Source of the DNA: Symsagittifera roscoffensis
Lineage: Eukaryota; Xenacoelomorpha; Acoela; Convolutidae
Assembly (NCBI RefSeq): GCF_963678635.1
Contig: NC_087071.1
Span: forward strand, 33,532,141-33,596,140
Direction of reading: 5' to 3'
DNA: 64,000 nucleotides
The notes under the pieces were generated by a model. It was not told the origin of the DNA. It searched no databases and saw nothing but the letters and a program-made list of their open reading frames with translations. The position numbers and the translations under genes are program-made. Shown here in pieces: positions 22,113 to 34,984 of this stretch (its first letter is position 1; each line of letters begins with the position of its first letter).

Positions 22113-25100
22113 GTAAATTTAAGATTTTTTATTAAAAACATAGAAATTACTATGAATATTAGTTTTTATTGAATCTGAAAAGTCCAAACAATTGTGATAA
22201 ACTTTGTCAGAAATTATACAGTGCTTTCATCACAATACCTGAATTGTCATTTAATTTTTATTCAAAGGTTTTGATTGTTGATAAGGACAGCAAAAATTGA
22301 GTCAAATTGTCGTGAAACTGTCCATGGAACTCGATCCAAAAACCTTTAATCAACAGTAAAACCTCCCTTGGTTGCAAGCTTGCGGAGACTTTGTTGCGAT
22401 AAATTTGTTGTAAAAGTGCATAACATATGCTAATGAGTAGTTAAGTATGTGCTTAAAAAATGTAGAATTGGATATTTGTAAAACATCGACTAATTGAAAG
22501 GTTTTTTGTAGTTACTATTTTAAAGTTTTCTATGTTTAGTGCTTGTAAAAGTGTTCATAGAGTAGAGCGTTTTTAAGCAGATAATGGGGTTTGACCTATC
22601 AAGAATTATGCTTTTCTGTTATGGTTTTTTTAATTTTCTCAGAAAAAAAATTGATAAATGACCTGGAAAAAATATGAAAAATTGTATGTTTTTGCCAAAT
22701 TTCGAAAATTTCAAGACAAGGATATACATCATTCTCAACTAAAAATTCACTCTAAAATAAAATTGTAGATTTTAAACATGAATATTTAATTATGAGCTCG
22801 AGAAAATTATTTAAAGGCTTTTAGCAAAGGGTTTATGGTATTATTTCAGCTTCGGATTATTGAGCGTTCGTTGAAATGATACATTTTCACATCTAAAGTT
22901 CAATTTTCAAGAAAAATTTTGTTCAAATTGGATTAATTTGGTAGATAGTAGATGAAGCAGAAACTGAGAAAATGCTGATTTGAGATTCAAACTCAAATTA
23001 AATCTTTAGAAGTTTTGAGATAACTTTACTAAAATTTAGCTTATAAAGTATATCTTGAGAAAAAATCCAACATAAAAAGAGTCAAAGATTCAAATTTATG
23101 TATAATTCATTAGAAAACTTTGTTATCATTTGATATAATAGGTAAGTTTATATGAAAAATCAAATGATTTGAGGATAGTTTTTGTAAATTAAACCCAATT
23201 CAACATCTTTTGGAAGTAGATACATGGAATATAAATCAAAAACTTGCTTTCAATATCTACATTTCCTTGCTATATACCTTACACAATACTACAAACATAC
23301 ACAATACTACATACAATATACAACACTAAATACAAAACATTACTACATTTTTACTATATAGAGTTTTTTGCTTATTAAAATTTGGAAAACTATACAATGG
23401 TTCCAGTTTGCAACTTGATTTGCTTTGCTAAATCAATTTATTGAGACGCGCTCTTTCAGAAGTTTTCATATTGTAGATATCAGGAACTAGGTTCCCTTGC
23501 GTATTTCTGGAGATTTTCAGATTATAACCAATAGAGCTGCTCTTAATTTGTTCTTAAATCGTAAAAAAAACACCTTTATATTTTCATTTTGTACATATAT
23601 TTTTGAATGCTTTAACTAGAATTAATTCTTTCTCACTTGGATGTTTTTGAGAAAACTTCCGTCAAAAATTAAGAACAAAAAACGTTTGTTACTAAATATT
23701 TTGCAAGAAAAGTGATAATTATTAATCTGAAAATTCTATTTTTGCTTGAATACTTTACTGTAGCAACTAAACAAGGGAACATTGAGGAAGACCTTTATAA
23801 TTTTTTTTCGAAAAAAATCAGACAGTATCAGTTCTAATTTCATTTCTGCCAGCAAATTGTTCGTTCAACCGATACTATTTTCCTCCTAAATTCTCCAGTT
23901 CTGACAGTTCTGACTAAATTTTTTCGCAAAGTGTGTTCAATAGCGAAAACATGCCTTAAGTAGAAAGCAAGAATAACCATAAAATCATAGAACATTTCTT
24001 CGGAAAATCATGAAAACTAATTATTTTTCAAGGAAAGTGATAGTTATTGATCTGAAAAATTGTATTTTTGCTTAAATAGTTTACTGTAGCAACTAAACAA
24101 GGGAACCTTGAGGAAGACATTTATAATTTTTATCAAAAATAATCAGACGGTATCAGTTCTAATTTCAACTCTGCCAGCAAATTGTTCGTTCAATTGATTA
24201 TATTTTCCTCCTAAAGTCTCCAGTTCTGACTAAATATTCTTGCAAAGTGTGTTCAATAGCGGAAACATGCATTAAGCAGAAAGAATAACCTTTAAACATA
24301 GAACACTTCTACGGAAAATCATGAAAATTATATTGCAGAAGCAACAGAGAGATAATCATCAGTTATGAAGAAGATTTTCTTGAATTTGAGCCAAAATCGA
24401 AGAAAATTTTGAGAAAACTTATCCATTTTAGTCAATTTTAGCAATTAACTGTACATTTTCCATCATTTTTTTGGAATTCATTTTCATTAACGTGAAAAAA
24501 TGCTCAGAAGATGTAATTTTTGTACAAAATTGGGTTAATCATTGAGAAAAAAACTGAGGGGGAGTTAAATCATGGAATTTTTGTAGCATGGAACCTTAAA
24601 TTTCGTAGAACATTGCACTTAATGATCTTTTGAATTTGAGAATTCTATTTCAATGCACCCTGAATTGGATGAAAAATCAATTCACTACCGAAAAAAGGTT
24701 GAAATGGAAAATTTTGGACAGATTCCATTAATTTTTACTTTATTTTCTCAAAATTACGATTAATTTCACTGTTTTCCCAAAACTAATTTTGAAGTACGAG
24801 AAGTTTTAATATTGATTTAGCTGTTATGAGCTTTCTTGTTAAGTTTGAGAGCATTATATAACCACTTTCTAGCTCAAATAATGCTAAAGCTTATCGGATT
24901 TCAATATTCTGTTTCAAAATTTTGGAAAAGTTGAAAATTTTATTCACGTTTTTGTATCATTGTCTCAATATGATACCGTTTAAAATACAATTGGACTCAA
25001 TTTCAAACTTCGAAGATTGTTTCAACTAGATCAGAAGCAACGAAAAAATTAACCAAATCTATAAGATTTTGCAAATTTTTTTCCAAAAACTTGAAAATTT

Positions 25101-25334
25101 TGCAATTTTTTCAAAAAACCTTGTTTTTTTCGAAGTTTCTGTAGGTTTCAGCATTTTTTGTTTTGGATAAAAAGTAAGATTATCGTTTTTTTTTGGATAG
25201 AAAGTAAGATTATCTAATAATTTAGTTCAAAAAATAGCTGACGTTATCGTGTTTTGAAGTTTTTTGAAATTTTTTTTATAAAAAGCCCAAGTTTTTACCC
25301 AAAAACTCTTATCATCGACTTACCATGTATCAAA

Positions 25335-26095
25335 TTAGTTAACAAGCGCCAACATTTTTGCAAAAAAAACTAGACATTTCCACACAAAAACCAAAAAAAA
25401 ATAAGTTTTTTTTACCTTTATCTTACCATCACACAAACCATGCATCCTTACCATCGGTATTCCCAATCTTAATACATTGTAGACTCTATACCCAATCTTA
25501 TTACATAGCTGGCCGACCGGATGCTCTATTCCCTATCTTAAAACATGGGGGTCCGCCACCTCCCCCCTGATCATCTCCAACATCTACTACTGATATACAC
25601 ACTTTCTTGTCCCGACCTTGATTAAAATGTCCTGTGATCTCTCAAACTGAATCATTTCGGTATTTGTTGATGAGTCGTCGAAGCCGATTTTTGTCGCGAA
25701 AGGTATAACTTTTCTTCTGAATTTTTTTTGCAGCTGATCCCTCTGCTTCATACAATTTGAGGATTCTGTGCACACTCATACGAGAAATCACTAAGGCATT
25801 GGCAATGTGGCTTTGTTTCTGGCCATTTTCTTTCCACACAAAAATCAAAAAAATTACATTTTTCTTACCATTATCTTACCATCACACAAACCATAAAACC
25901 ATACCATCGGTATACGTGGGGCTATGTAGTAAGATTGGGTATAGAGTCTATAATGTATTAAGATTGGGAATACCGATGGTAAGGTTTTATGGATTGTGTG
26001 ATGGTAAGATAAAGGTAAGAAAAACGTAATTTTTTTGGTTTTTGTGTAGAAATGTCTTGTTTTTTTTTGCAAAAATGTTGGCGCTTGTTAACTAA
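25335..26095. mobile_element. Tc1/mariner-like element remnant, copy 1
   Basis: A 761-bp element with terminal inverted repeats: the left end TTAGTTAACAAGCGCCAAC and the right end reading as its reverse complement. The inverted similarity extends inward for more than 100 bases (cacacaaaaaccaaaaa, then accatcacacaaacc). A second, internal copy of the TIR-like sequence starts near 25,840, so the element is compound. The body holds only a transposase N-terminal remnant. It sits at the tip of a palindrome made by two arms. Confidence 0.7.
25587..25848 (-). pseudogene. Tc1-like transposase N-terminal remnant, copy 1
   Basis: A frame of 68 codons starts MIFVWKENGQKQSHIANAL and continues ISRMSVHRILKLYEAEGSA. 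This is the helix-turn-helix arrangement typical of the DNA-binding N-terminus of Tc1/mariner transposases, which bind the terminal repeats. The catalytic DDE domain is absent. Reading continues out of phase for a few tens of residues (FERSQDILIKVGTRK), so the remnant is also frameshifted. Cannot transpose itself; it could be mobilised by a full-length relative. Confidence 0.65.
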
Positions 26096-27150
26096 ATTGT
26101 AAACTTCAAAGGTTGATTACGTGTAGGTTGTGTAATGAAGGTTTTTTTTATTTAGTTTTTTTGATACATGGTAAGTCGATGTTAAGTGTTTTCGGATAAA
26201 AACTTGGACTTTTTATGAAAAAAATTTCAAAAAACTTCAAAACACGATAAGGTTAGCTACTATTTGAACTAATTTATTAGATAATCTTTTTCTCTATCTA
26301 AACGAAACGATAATCTTATTTTCTAAATGAAAAAATGCTGAAACCTACGGAAATTTCGAAAAAAATCAAGTTTTTTGGAAAAAATTGCAAAAATTTCAAG
26401 TTTTGGAAAAAATTTGCAAAATCTTATAGATTTGGTTAATTTTTTCCTCGCTTCTGATCTAGTTGAAACAATATACATACGTACATACGTAAAATCTTCT
26501 TCATAGCTGATGATTATCTCTCTGTTGCTTCTGCAACCTAATTTTCTTGTTTTTCCGTAGAAATGTTCTATGTTTAAAGGTTATTCTGTCGGCTTAATGC
26601 ATGTTTCCGCTATTGAACATACTTTGCAAGAATATTTAGTCAGAACTGGAGAATTTAGGAGGAAAATAGCATCAATTGAAGGAACAATTTGCTGGCAGAA
26701 ATGAAATTAGAACTGATACGTCTGCTTAATTTTGATAAAAATTGGAAATATCTTTCTCAAGGTTCTCTTGGTTAGTTACTACAGTAAACTATTTAAGCAA
26801 ATATACAACTTTTCAGATCAATAACTATCACTTTCCTTGAAATTTAATTATTTTTCATGATTTTCCGAAGAAACGTTCTATGATTTTATGGTTATTCTTG
26901 CTTTCTGCTTAAGGCCTGTTTTCGCTATTGAACACACTTTGCAAGAATATTTAGTCAGAACTGGAGTATTTAGGAGGAAAATAGCATCAACTGAACAAAA
27001 AATTAGCTGGCAGAGATGAAATTAGAACTAATACCGTCTGTTTTTTTTTGATAAAAATTGTAAATATTTTCCTCAAGGTTCTCTTGGTTAGTTGCTACAG
27101 TAAACTATTTAAGCAAATATACAACTTTTCAGATCAAAAACTATCACTTT
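26096..27150 (-). repeat. Inverted arm beyond Tc1-like element, first copy
   Basis: Reverse complement of the outer part of the arm at 23,660-25,334, lacking about 640 bases near its centre. It contains tacatacgtacatacgta at about 26,473 and two tandem roughly 320-bp units. No gene. It is interrupted at 27,150 by an LTR. Confidence 0.65.
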
Positions 27151-28781
27151 TGTGACAATCGACCAGAATGGACGAAAATGCAGATTCGAAATTTTAGCAG
27201 CTAACCTTCCAAATTGACGGTTTTAAGAGATAAACAACGTTATTGGGACGATTAGTCAAACGGTGAAGATCAAGAATTTTTGGTATTTTGAAATTTTAAA
27301 AATTCGAAGTGATGACGTAATACTTCTGAGAAACGTCAAAAACGGCCATTTTGGAAAAAACCTGAATAAAATCAGAACAACAATAGTTGCGACGTCGACA
27401 ACAACGAGAAAATAGAGAATCAGAATCGGAGAAAAAGCTGAATTAGCAGAGACCGTTCCGAATTGCAACTATTGTGTCGCTACAATAGTTGCAAGGCCGT
27501 TTGCAACAACGGTGAAGGGTGGAAAACCAGCCTTCCGGAATGAAGATGAGGGTCTTATTTCCCCGGATTCAAGAATCCGGAGGTGTCTCGGGACTGGAAA
27601 TTATATCAATTTATACAAATTTTTAGCTTCCTTATTATGTCTTGAATTGAATTTAATTAACTTCTGAATTCATTTTGCAAGGATGAGAAGCTAGGAGTTG
27701 GGGGAAAGGGTTGATCCATCTTCGATGGAGATGATGATTTTTATCTACTGAACAAAAACAATTATATTTCAAAAAAAAGTAGTAGCCCTGATTTTAGGAG
27801 TGATCTCGTGGTCTGCGGATACTGAGACCCAGCAATGAGCTCACTATTTCTGCATGTATTTAAGTTAATCTGAGTGTTTTGACCAAAGCCGAAAGCAGTA
27901 ACGTTTTTGTCGACCCGATGTTAGAAAGACCACCAGAAGAACTGGCTTTGGTAGAGACGGTGAAAAGCATGTAGAGCTCTGTTTAGACGTTGGCCAGTCG
28001 TCTTAGGACCTAGCTTTATTTTCCGTCGATATGTACTTCCGGGCAAATGTTACAAAGATGTTTTTATGGCGCTCCTGAGTGTTATTCCTTTTCAACATCA
28101 TGACCGGCGGAACCATTAACGAGCGCTCCGCGCCGAGCGGATGCTCACATTAACGCCCTCAATAGGTCAAAACTGCCGGGGCGGAAGGTTAGTTCAGAAG
28201 AAGGAAGCATTCCGGATTACCGTGAATTGATTTTTAGCCAGTTAAGACCGAAAATTCACGAATCAGGAAGGATGGGGGATTCGCGGTCCCGTCATTTCCT
28301 GAGTGGTCCGTGACCAAAAACACTTAAAGATATACAAGAAACCAAACAAAAAGTAGTATAGTAGCCATGAAAAACAAAAAACATAAAAAATAACCGAAAA
28401 AACCAAAAAAGTAAAAAAGTATAAAATCAGTAGAAATCATCCCCCCAGACAAGATGTGATCCGAACCCCCCGTTTGCTGTTGATAGATATATTGTGGTTA
28501 CAAGCATTTAAATCAGTCAAGATTGTTACGATCAATTTTGTGGCCCGTTTGTGAGGCTTGTAGGGTTATTTGAGTATTTAAGCACGTTAATGCTAAATTG
28601 CGCCTAATCCGGAAGGGTCTGCTGCTTTGCGCTCAATCCGGAAGGGTCTTGGGAGAACCGAACTGCGAATATCCGAGTTAAGCACCTTAATTCGAATATT
28701 GAATAAACCCGGAGGGGTATAGTTTTACTAGTATTATTTTTATATAGCCAATATTAATACTCCTATATCGTTTTTCAGTAA
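27151..28781 (+). mobile_element. Truncated retroelement copy: 5' LTR plus leader start
   Basis: LTR of 904 bp (TGTGACAATC to TGTTACA) followed by 727 bases of leader. It ends at tttttcagtaa where the tandem duplication returns to ZF exon sequence. It is a by-product of the duplication, not an independent insertion: the flanking bases before it (ctatcacttt) are the same as before the full element. Confidence 0.8.
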
Positions 28782-28809
28782 AAAACAAAGAAAACAGTTC
28801 TTTCGTGAG

Positions 28810-29037
28810 ATGCCGTCACTGGATAGAAACGAAAAAATTGCAGGTCTTGAATGTGGCAAGGAATACACTCGCTAACCCGCATCAAGGCATCGTAGAACCT
28901 GTGGTGCTTTGAAATGATTGAATTGTAACTTTTATACTTATAGCAGCGAGGAACTCACTTATCATTTCAAGAAGAAGCATTGTCAACACAATGTTAAATT
29001 ATGTGCTCAGCAGTCTCCAAACACGCTTCAAGAAAAG
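28810..29037 (+). pseudogene. Zinc-finger exon relic, copy 3
   Basis: Tandem-duplication twin of the copy at 21,885 with the same TAA. One further change turns the codon after the second-finger Lys (gaaatgattg in place of gaaatgtttg), destroying the first Cys of the second finger. The splice donor is retained. Its upstream CCAAT array and MENVF neighbour were not duplicated. Confidence 0.55.
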
Positions 29038-32000
29038 GTAAATTTAAGATTTTTTATTAAAAACATAGAAATTACTATGAATATTAGTTTTTATTGAATC
29101 TGAAAAGTCCAAACAATTGTGATAAACTTAGTCAGAAATTATACAGTGCTTTCATCACAATACCTGAATTGTCAGTTAATTTTTTTTTCAAAGGTTTTGA
29201 TTGATGATAAGGACAGCAAAAATTGAGTCAAATTGTCGTGAAACTGTCCATGGAACTCGATCCAAAAACCTTTAATCAACAGTAAAACCTCCCTTGGTTG
29301 CAAGCTTGCGGAGACTTTGTTGCGATAAATTTGTTGTAAAAGTGCATAACATATGCTAATGAGTAGTTAAGTATGTGCTTAAAAAATGTAGAATTGGATA
29401 TTTGTAAAACATCGACTAATTGAAAGGTTTTTTGTAGTTACTATTTTAAAGTTTTCTATGTTTAGTGCTTGTAAAAGTGTTCATAGAGTAGAGCGTTTTT
29501 AAGCAGATAATGGGGTTTGACCTATCAAGAATTATGCTTTTCTGTTATGGTTTTTTTAATTTTCTCAGAAAAAAAATTGATAAATGACCTGGAAAAAATA
29601 TGAAAAATTGTATGTTTTTGCCAAATTTCGAAAATTTCAAGACAAGGATATACATCATTCTCAACTAAAAATTCACTCTAAAATAAAATTGTAGATTTTA
29701 AACATGAATATTTAATTATGAGCTCGAGAAAATTATTTAAAGGCTTTTAGCAAAGGGTTTATGGTATTATTTCAGCTTCGGATTATTGAGCGTTCGTTGA
29801 AACGATACATTTTCACATCTAAAGTTCAATTTTCAAGAAAAATTTTGTTCAAATTGGATTAATTTGGTAGATAGTAGATGAAGCAGAAACTGAGAAAATG
29901 CTGATTTGAGATTCAAACTCAAATTAAATCTTTAGAAGTTTTGAGATAACTTTACTAAAATTTAGCTTATAAAGTATATCTTGAGAAAAAATCCAACATA
30001 AAAAGAGTCAAAGATTCGTATTTATGTATAATTCATTAGAAAAGTTTGTTATCATTTGATATAATAGGTAAGTTTATATGAAAAATCAAATGATTTGAGG
30101 ATAGTTTTTGTAAATTAAACCCAATTCAACATCTTTTGGAAGTAGATACATGGAATATAAATCAAAATATTGCTTTCAATATCTACATTTCCTTGCTATA
30201 TACCTTACACAATACTACAAACATACACAATACTACATACAATATACAACACTAAATACAAAACATTACTACATTTTTACTATATAGAGTTTTTTGCTTA
30301 TTAAAAATTGGAAAACTATACAATGGTTCCAGTTTGCAACTTGATTTGCTTTGCTAAATCAATTTATTGAGACGCGCTCTTTCAGAAGTTTTCATATTGT
30401 AGATATCAGGAACTAGGTTCCCTTGCGTATTTCTGGAGATTTTCAGATTAAAACCAATAGAGCTGCTCTTAATTTGTTCTTAAATCGTAAAAAAAAACAC
30501 CTTTATATTCTCATTTTGTACATATATTTTTGAATGCTTTAACTAGAATTAATTCTTTCTCACTTGGATGTTTTTGAGAAAACTTCCGTCAAAAATTAAG
30601 AACAAAAAACGTTTGTTACTAAATATTTTGCAAGAAAAGTGATAATTATTGATCTGAAAATTTTATTTTTGCTTGAATACTTTACTGTAGCAACTAAACA
30701 AGGGAACATTGAGGAAAACCTTTATAATTTTTTTCGAAAAAAATCAGACAGTATCAGTTCTAATTTCATTTCTGCCAGCAAATTGTTCGTTCAACCGATA
30801 CTATTTTCCTCCTAAATTCTCCAGTTCTGACAGTTCTGACTAAATTTTTTCGCAAAGTGTGTTCAATAGCGAAAACATGCCTTAAGTAGAAAGCAAGAAT
30901 AACCATAAAATCATAGAACATTTCTTCGGAAAATCATGAAAACTAATTAGTTTTCAAGGAAAGTGATAGTTATTGATCTGAAAATTTGTATTTTTGCTTA
31001 AATAGTTTACTGTAGCAACTAAACAAGGGAACCTTGAGGAAGACATTTATAATTTTTATCAAAAATAATCAGACGGTATCAGTTCTAATTTCAACTCTGC
31101 CAGCAAATTGTTCGTTCAATTGATTATATTTTCCTCCTAAAGTCTCCAGTTCTGACTAAATATTCTTGCAAAGTGTGTTCAATAGCGGAAACATGCATTA
31201 AGCAGAAAGAATAACCTTTAAACATAGAACACTTCTACGGAAATCATGAAAATTATATTGCAGAAGCAACAGAGAGATAATCATCAGTTATGAAGAAGAT
31301 TTTCTTGAATTTGAGCCAAAATCGAAGAAAATTTTGAGAAAACTTATCCATTTTAGTCAATTTTAGCAATTAACTGTACATTTTCCATCATTTTTCTGGA
31401 ATTCATTTTCATTAACGTGAAAAAATGCTCAGAAGATGTAATTTTTGTACAAAATTGGGTTAATCATTGAGAAAAAAACTGAGGGGGAGTTAAATCATGG
31501 AATTTTTGTAGCATGGAACCTTAAATTTTGTAGAACATTGCTTTTAATGATCTTTTGAATTTGAGAATTCTATTTCAATGCACCCTGAATTGGATGAAAA
31601 ATCAATTCACTACCGAAAAAAGCTTGAAATGGAAAATTTTGGACAGATTCCATTAATTTTTACTTTATTTTCTTAAAATTACGATTAATTTCACTGTTTT
31701 CCCAAAACTAATTTTGAAGTACGAGAAGTTTTAATATTGATTTAGCTGTTATGAGCTTTCTTGTTAAGTTTGAGAGCATTATATAACCACTTTCTAGCTC
31801 AAATAATGCTAAAACTTATCGGATTTCAATATTCTGTTTCAAAATTTTGGAAAAATTGAAAATTTTATTCACGTTTTTGTATCATTGTCTCAATATGATA
31901 CCGTTTAAAATACAATTGGACTCAATTTCAAACTTCGAAGATTGTTTCAACTAGATCAGAAGCAACGAAAAAATTAACCAAATCTATAAGATTTTGCAAA

Positions 32001-32261
32001 TTTTTTTCCAAAAACTTGAAATTTTTGCAATTTTTTCAAAAACCTTGTTTTTTTCGAAGTTTCTGTAGGTTTCAGCATTTTTTGTTTTGGATAAAAAGTA
32101 AGATTATCGTTTTTTTTTTTTGGATAGAAAGTAAGATTATCTAATAATTTAGTTCAAAAAATAGCTGACGTTATCGTGTTTTGAAGTTTTTTGAAATTTT
32201 TTTTATAAAAAGCCCAAGTTTTTACCCAAAAAATCTTATCATCGACTTACCATGTATCAAA

Positions 32262-33024
32262 TTAGTTAACAAGCGCCAACATTTTTGCAAAAAAAACTAG
32301 ACATTTCCACACAAAAACCAAAAAAAAATAAGTTTTTCTTACCTTTATCTTACCATCACACAAACCATGCATCCTTACCATCGGTATTCCCAATCTTAAT
32401 ACATTGTAGACTCTATACCCAATCTTATTACATAGCTGGCCGACCGGATGCTCTATTCCCTATCTTAAAACATGGGGGTCCGCCACCTCCCCCCTGATCA
32501 TCTCCAACATCTACTACTGATATACACACTTTCTTGTCCCGACCTTGATTAAAATGTCCTGTGATCTCTCAAACTGAATCATTTCGGTATTTGTTGATGA
32601 GTCGTCGAAGCCGATTTTTGTCGCTAAAGGTATAACTTTTCTTCTGATTTTTTTTTGCAGCTGATCCCTCTGCTTCATACAATTTGAGGATTCTGTGCAC
32701 ACTCATACGAGAAATCACTAAGGCATTGGCAATGTGGCTTTGTTTCTGGCCATTTTCTTTCCACACAAAAATCAAAAAAATTACGTTTTTCTTACCATTA
32801 TCTTACCATCAAACAAACCATAAAACTATACCATCGGTATACGTGGGGGCTATGTATTAAGATTGGGTATAGAGTCTACAATGTATTAAGATTGGGAATA
32901 CCGATGGTAAGGTTTTATGGATTGTGTGATGGTAAGATAAAGGTAAGAAAAACGTAATTTTTTTGGTTTTTGTGTAGAAATGTCTTGTTTTTTTTTTGCA
33001 AAAATGTTGGCGCTTGTTAACTAA
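32262..33024. mobile_element. Tc1/mariner-like element remnant, copy 2
   Basis: Duplicate of the element at 25,335 with the same TTAGTTAACAAGCGCC ends, internal TIR copy and transposase remnant. Small differences only. Confidence 0.7.
32514..32775 (-). pseudogene. Tc1-like transposase N-terminal remnant, copy 2
   Basis: Same helix-turn-helix remnant as at 25,587, with two or three substitutions (for example KKNQKKSYTFSDK). No catalytic domain. Confidence 0.65.
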
Positions 33025-34080
33025 TTTGTAAATTTCAAAGGTTGATTACGTGTAGGTTGTGTAATGAAGGTTTTTTTTATTTAGTTTTTTTGATACATGG
33101 TAAGTCGATGTTAAGTGTTTTCGGGTAAAAACTTGGACTTTTTATGAAAAAAATTTCAAAAAACTTCAAAACACGATAAGGTTAGCTACTATTTGAACTA
33201 ATTTATTAGATAATCTTTTTCTCTATCTAAACGAAACGATAATCTTATTTTCTAAATGAAAAAATGCTGAAACCTACGGAAACTTCGAAAAAAATCAAGT
33301 TTTTTGGAAAAAATTGCAAAAATTTCAAGTTTTGGAAAAAATTTGCAAAATCTTATAGATTTGGTTAATTTTTTCCTCGCTTCTGATCTAGTTGAAACAA
33401 TATACATACGTACATACGTAAAATCTTCTTCATAGCTGATGATTATCTCTCTGTTGCTTCTGCAACCTAATTTTCTTGATTTTCCGTAGAAATGTTCTAT
33501 GTTTAAAGGTTATTCTGTCGGCTTAATGCATGTTTCCGCTATTGAACATACTTTGCAAGAATATTTAGTCAGAACTGGAGAATTTAGGAGGAAAATAGCA
33601 TCAGTTGAAGGAACAATTTGCTGGCAGAAATTAAATTAGAACTGATACCGTCTGCTTAATTTTGATAAAAATTGTAAATATCTTTCTCAAGGTTCTCTTG
33701 GTTAGTTACTACAGTAAACTATTTAAGCAAATATACAACTTTTCAGATCAATAACTATCACTTTCCTTGAAAGTTAATTATTTTTCATGATTTTCCGAAG
33801 AAACGTTCTATGATTTTATGGTTATTCTTGCTTTCTGCTTAAGGCCAGTTTTCGCTATTGAACACACTTTGCAAGAATATTTAGTCAGAACTGGAGTATT
33901 TAGGAGGAAAATAGCATCAACTGAACAAAAAATTAGCTGGCAGAGATGAAATTAGAACTAATACCGTCTGTTTATTTATGATAAAAATTGTAAATATTTT
34001 CCTCAAGGTTCTCTTGGTTAGTTGCTACAGTAAACTATTTAAGCAAATATACAACTTTTCAGATCAAAAACTATCACTTT

Positions 34081-34984
34081 TGTGACAATCGACCAGAATG
34101 GACGAAAATGCAGATTCGAAATTTTAGCAGCTAACCTTCCGAATTGACGGTTTTAAGAGATTAACAACGTTATTGGGACGATTAGTCAAACGGTGAAGAT
34201 CAAGAATTTTTGGTATTTTGAAATTTTGAAAATTCGAAGTGATGACGTAATACTTCTGAGAAACGTCAAAAACGGTTATTTTGGAAAAAACCTGAATAAA
34301 ATCAGAACAACAATAGTTGCGACGTCGACTACAACGAGAAAATAGAGAATCAGAATCGGAGAAAAAGCTGAATTAGCAGAGACCGTTCCGAATTGCAACT
34401 ATTGTGTCGCTACAATAGTTGCAAGGCCGTTTGCAACAACGGTGAAGGGTGGAAAACCAGCCTTCCGGAATGAAGATGAGGGTCTTATTTCCCCGGATTC
34501 AAGAATCCGGAGGTGTCTCGGGACTGGAAATTATATCAATTTATACAAATTTTTAGCTTCCTTATTATGTCTTGAATTGAATTTAATTAACTTCTGAATT
34601 CATTTTGCAAGGATGAGAAGCTAGGAGTTGGGGGAAAGGGTTGATCCATCTTCGATGGAGATGATGATTTTTATCTACTGAACAAAAACAATTATATTTC
34701 AAAAAAAAGTAGTAGCCCTGATTTTAGGAGTGATCTCGTGGTCTGCGGATACTGAGACCCAGCAATGAGCTCACTATTTCTGCATGTATTTAAGTTAATC
34801 TGAGTGTTTTGACCAAAGCCGAAAGCAGTAACGTTTTTGTCGACCCGATGTTAGAAAGACCACCAGAAGAACTGGCTTTGGTAGAGACGGTGAAAAGCAT
34901 GTAGAGCTCTGTTTAGACGTTGGCCAGTCGTCTTAGGACCTAGCTTTATTTTCCGTCGATATGTACTTCCGGGCAAATGTTACA
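34081..34984 (+). repeat. 5' LTR
   Basis: 904 bp, TGTGACAATCGACC to GGGCAAATGTTACA. Contains a 13-bp perfect hairpin (34,393-34,424; loop GTCGCT) and an atccggaggtgt motif at about 34,505 like those in the leader. Nearly identical to the truncated copy at 27,151. Confidence 0.85.

Larger units (their letters stand above)
20300..25334 (+). repeat. Long inverted arm, unit 2 right (full length, forward)
   Basis: The most complete arm: MYSRK tail, MENVF relic, CCAAT array, ZF exon, then about 3.2 kb without genes (22,180-25,334). The gene-free part holds a short stretch of imperfect actacatacaatatacaac repeats near 23,280-23,350, two tandem copies of a roughly 320-bp unit (23,650-24,330), and runs of A4-7/T4-7 phased at about 10 bases near 25,060-25,160. 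It ends at ccatgtatcaaa against the Tc1-like element. Its outer part is repeated in reverse on the other side of that element. Confidence 0.7.
21871..28781. repeat. 6.9-kb tandem duplication, first copy
   Basis: From agttctttcgtgagatgccg in the ZF exon to tttttcagtaa in the retroelement leader. It repeats at 28,796-35,717 with roughly 1% differences by eye. The offset grows from 6,925 to 6,936 through small indels. The duplication contains the outer arm, a Tc1-like element, the beginning of an opposite arm, and the 5' LTR plus leader start. Fourteen bases, aaaacaaagaaaac, lie between the copies. Confidence 0.8.

Noticed and set aside
23270-23345. CRISPR-like or satellite array of actacatacaatatacaac
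   Set aside because: Repeats are short, imperfect and low-complexity with no regular spacers; a decayed microsatellite within the arm.
27151-28781. Independent second LTR element or solo LTR
   Set aside because: Its left flank is identical to that of the full element, and its right end coincides with the tandem-duplication junction, so it is part of the duplication.
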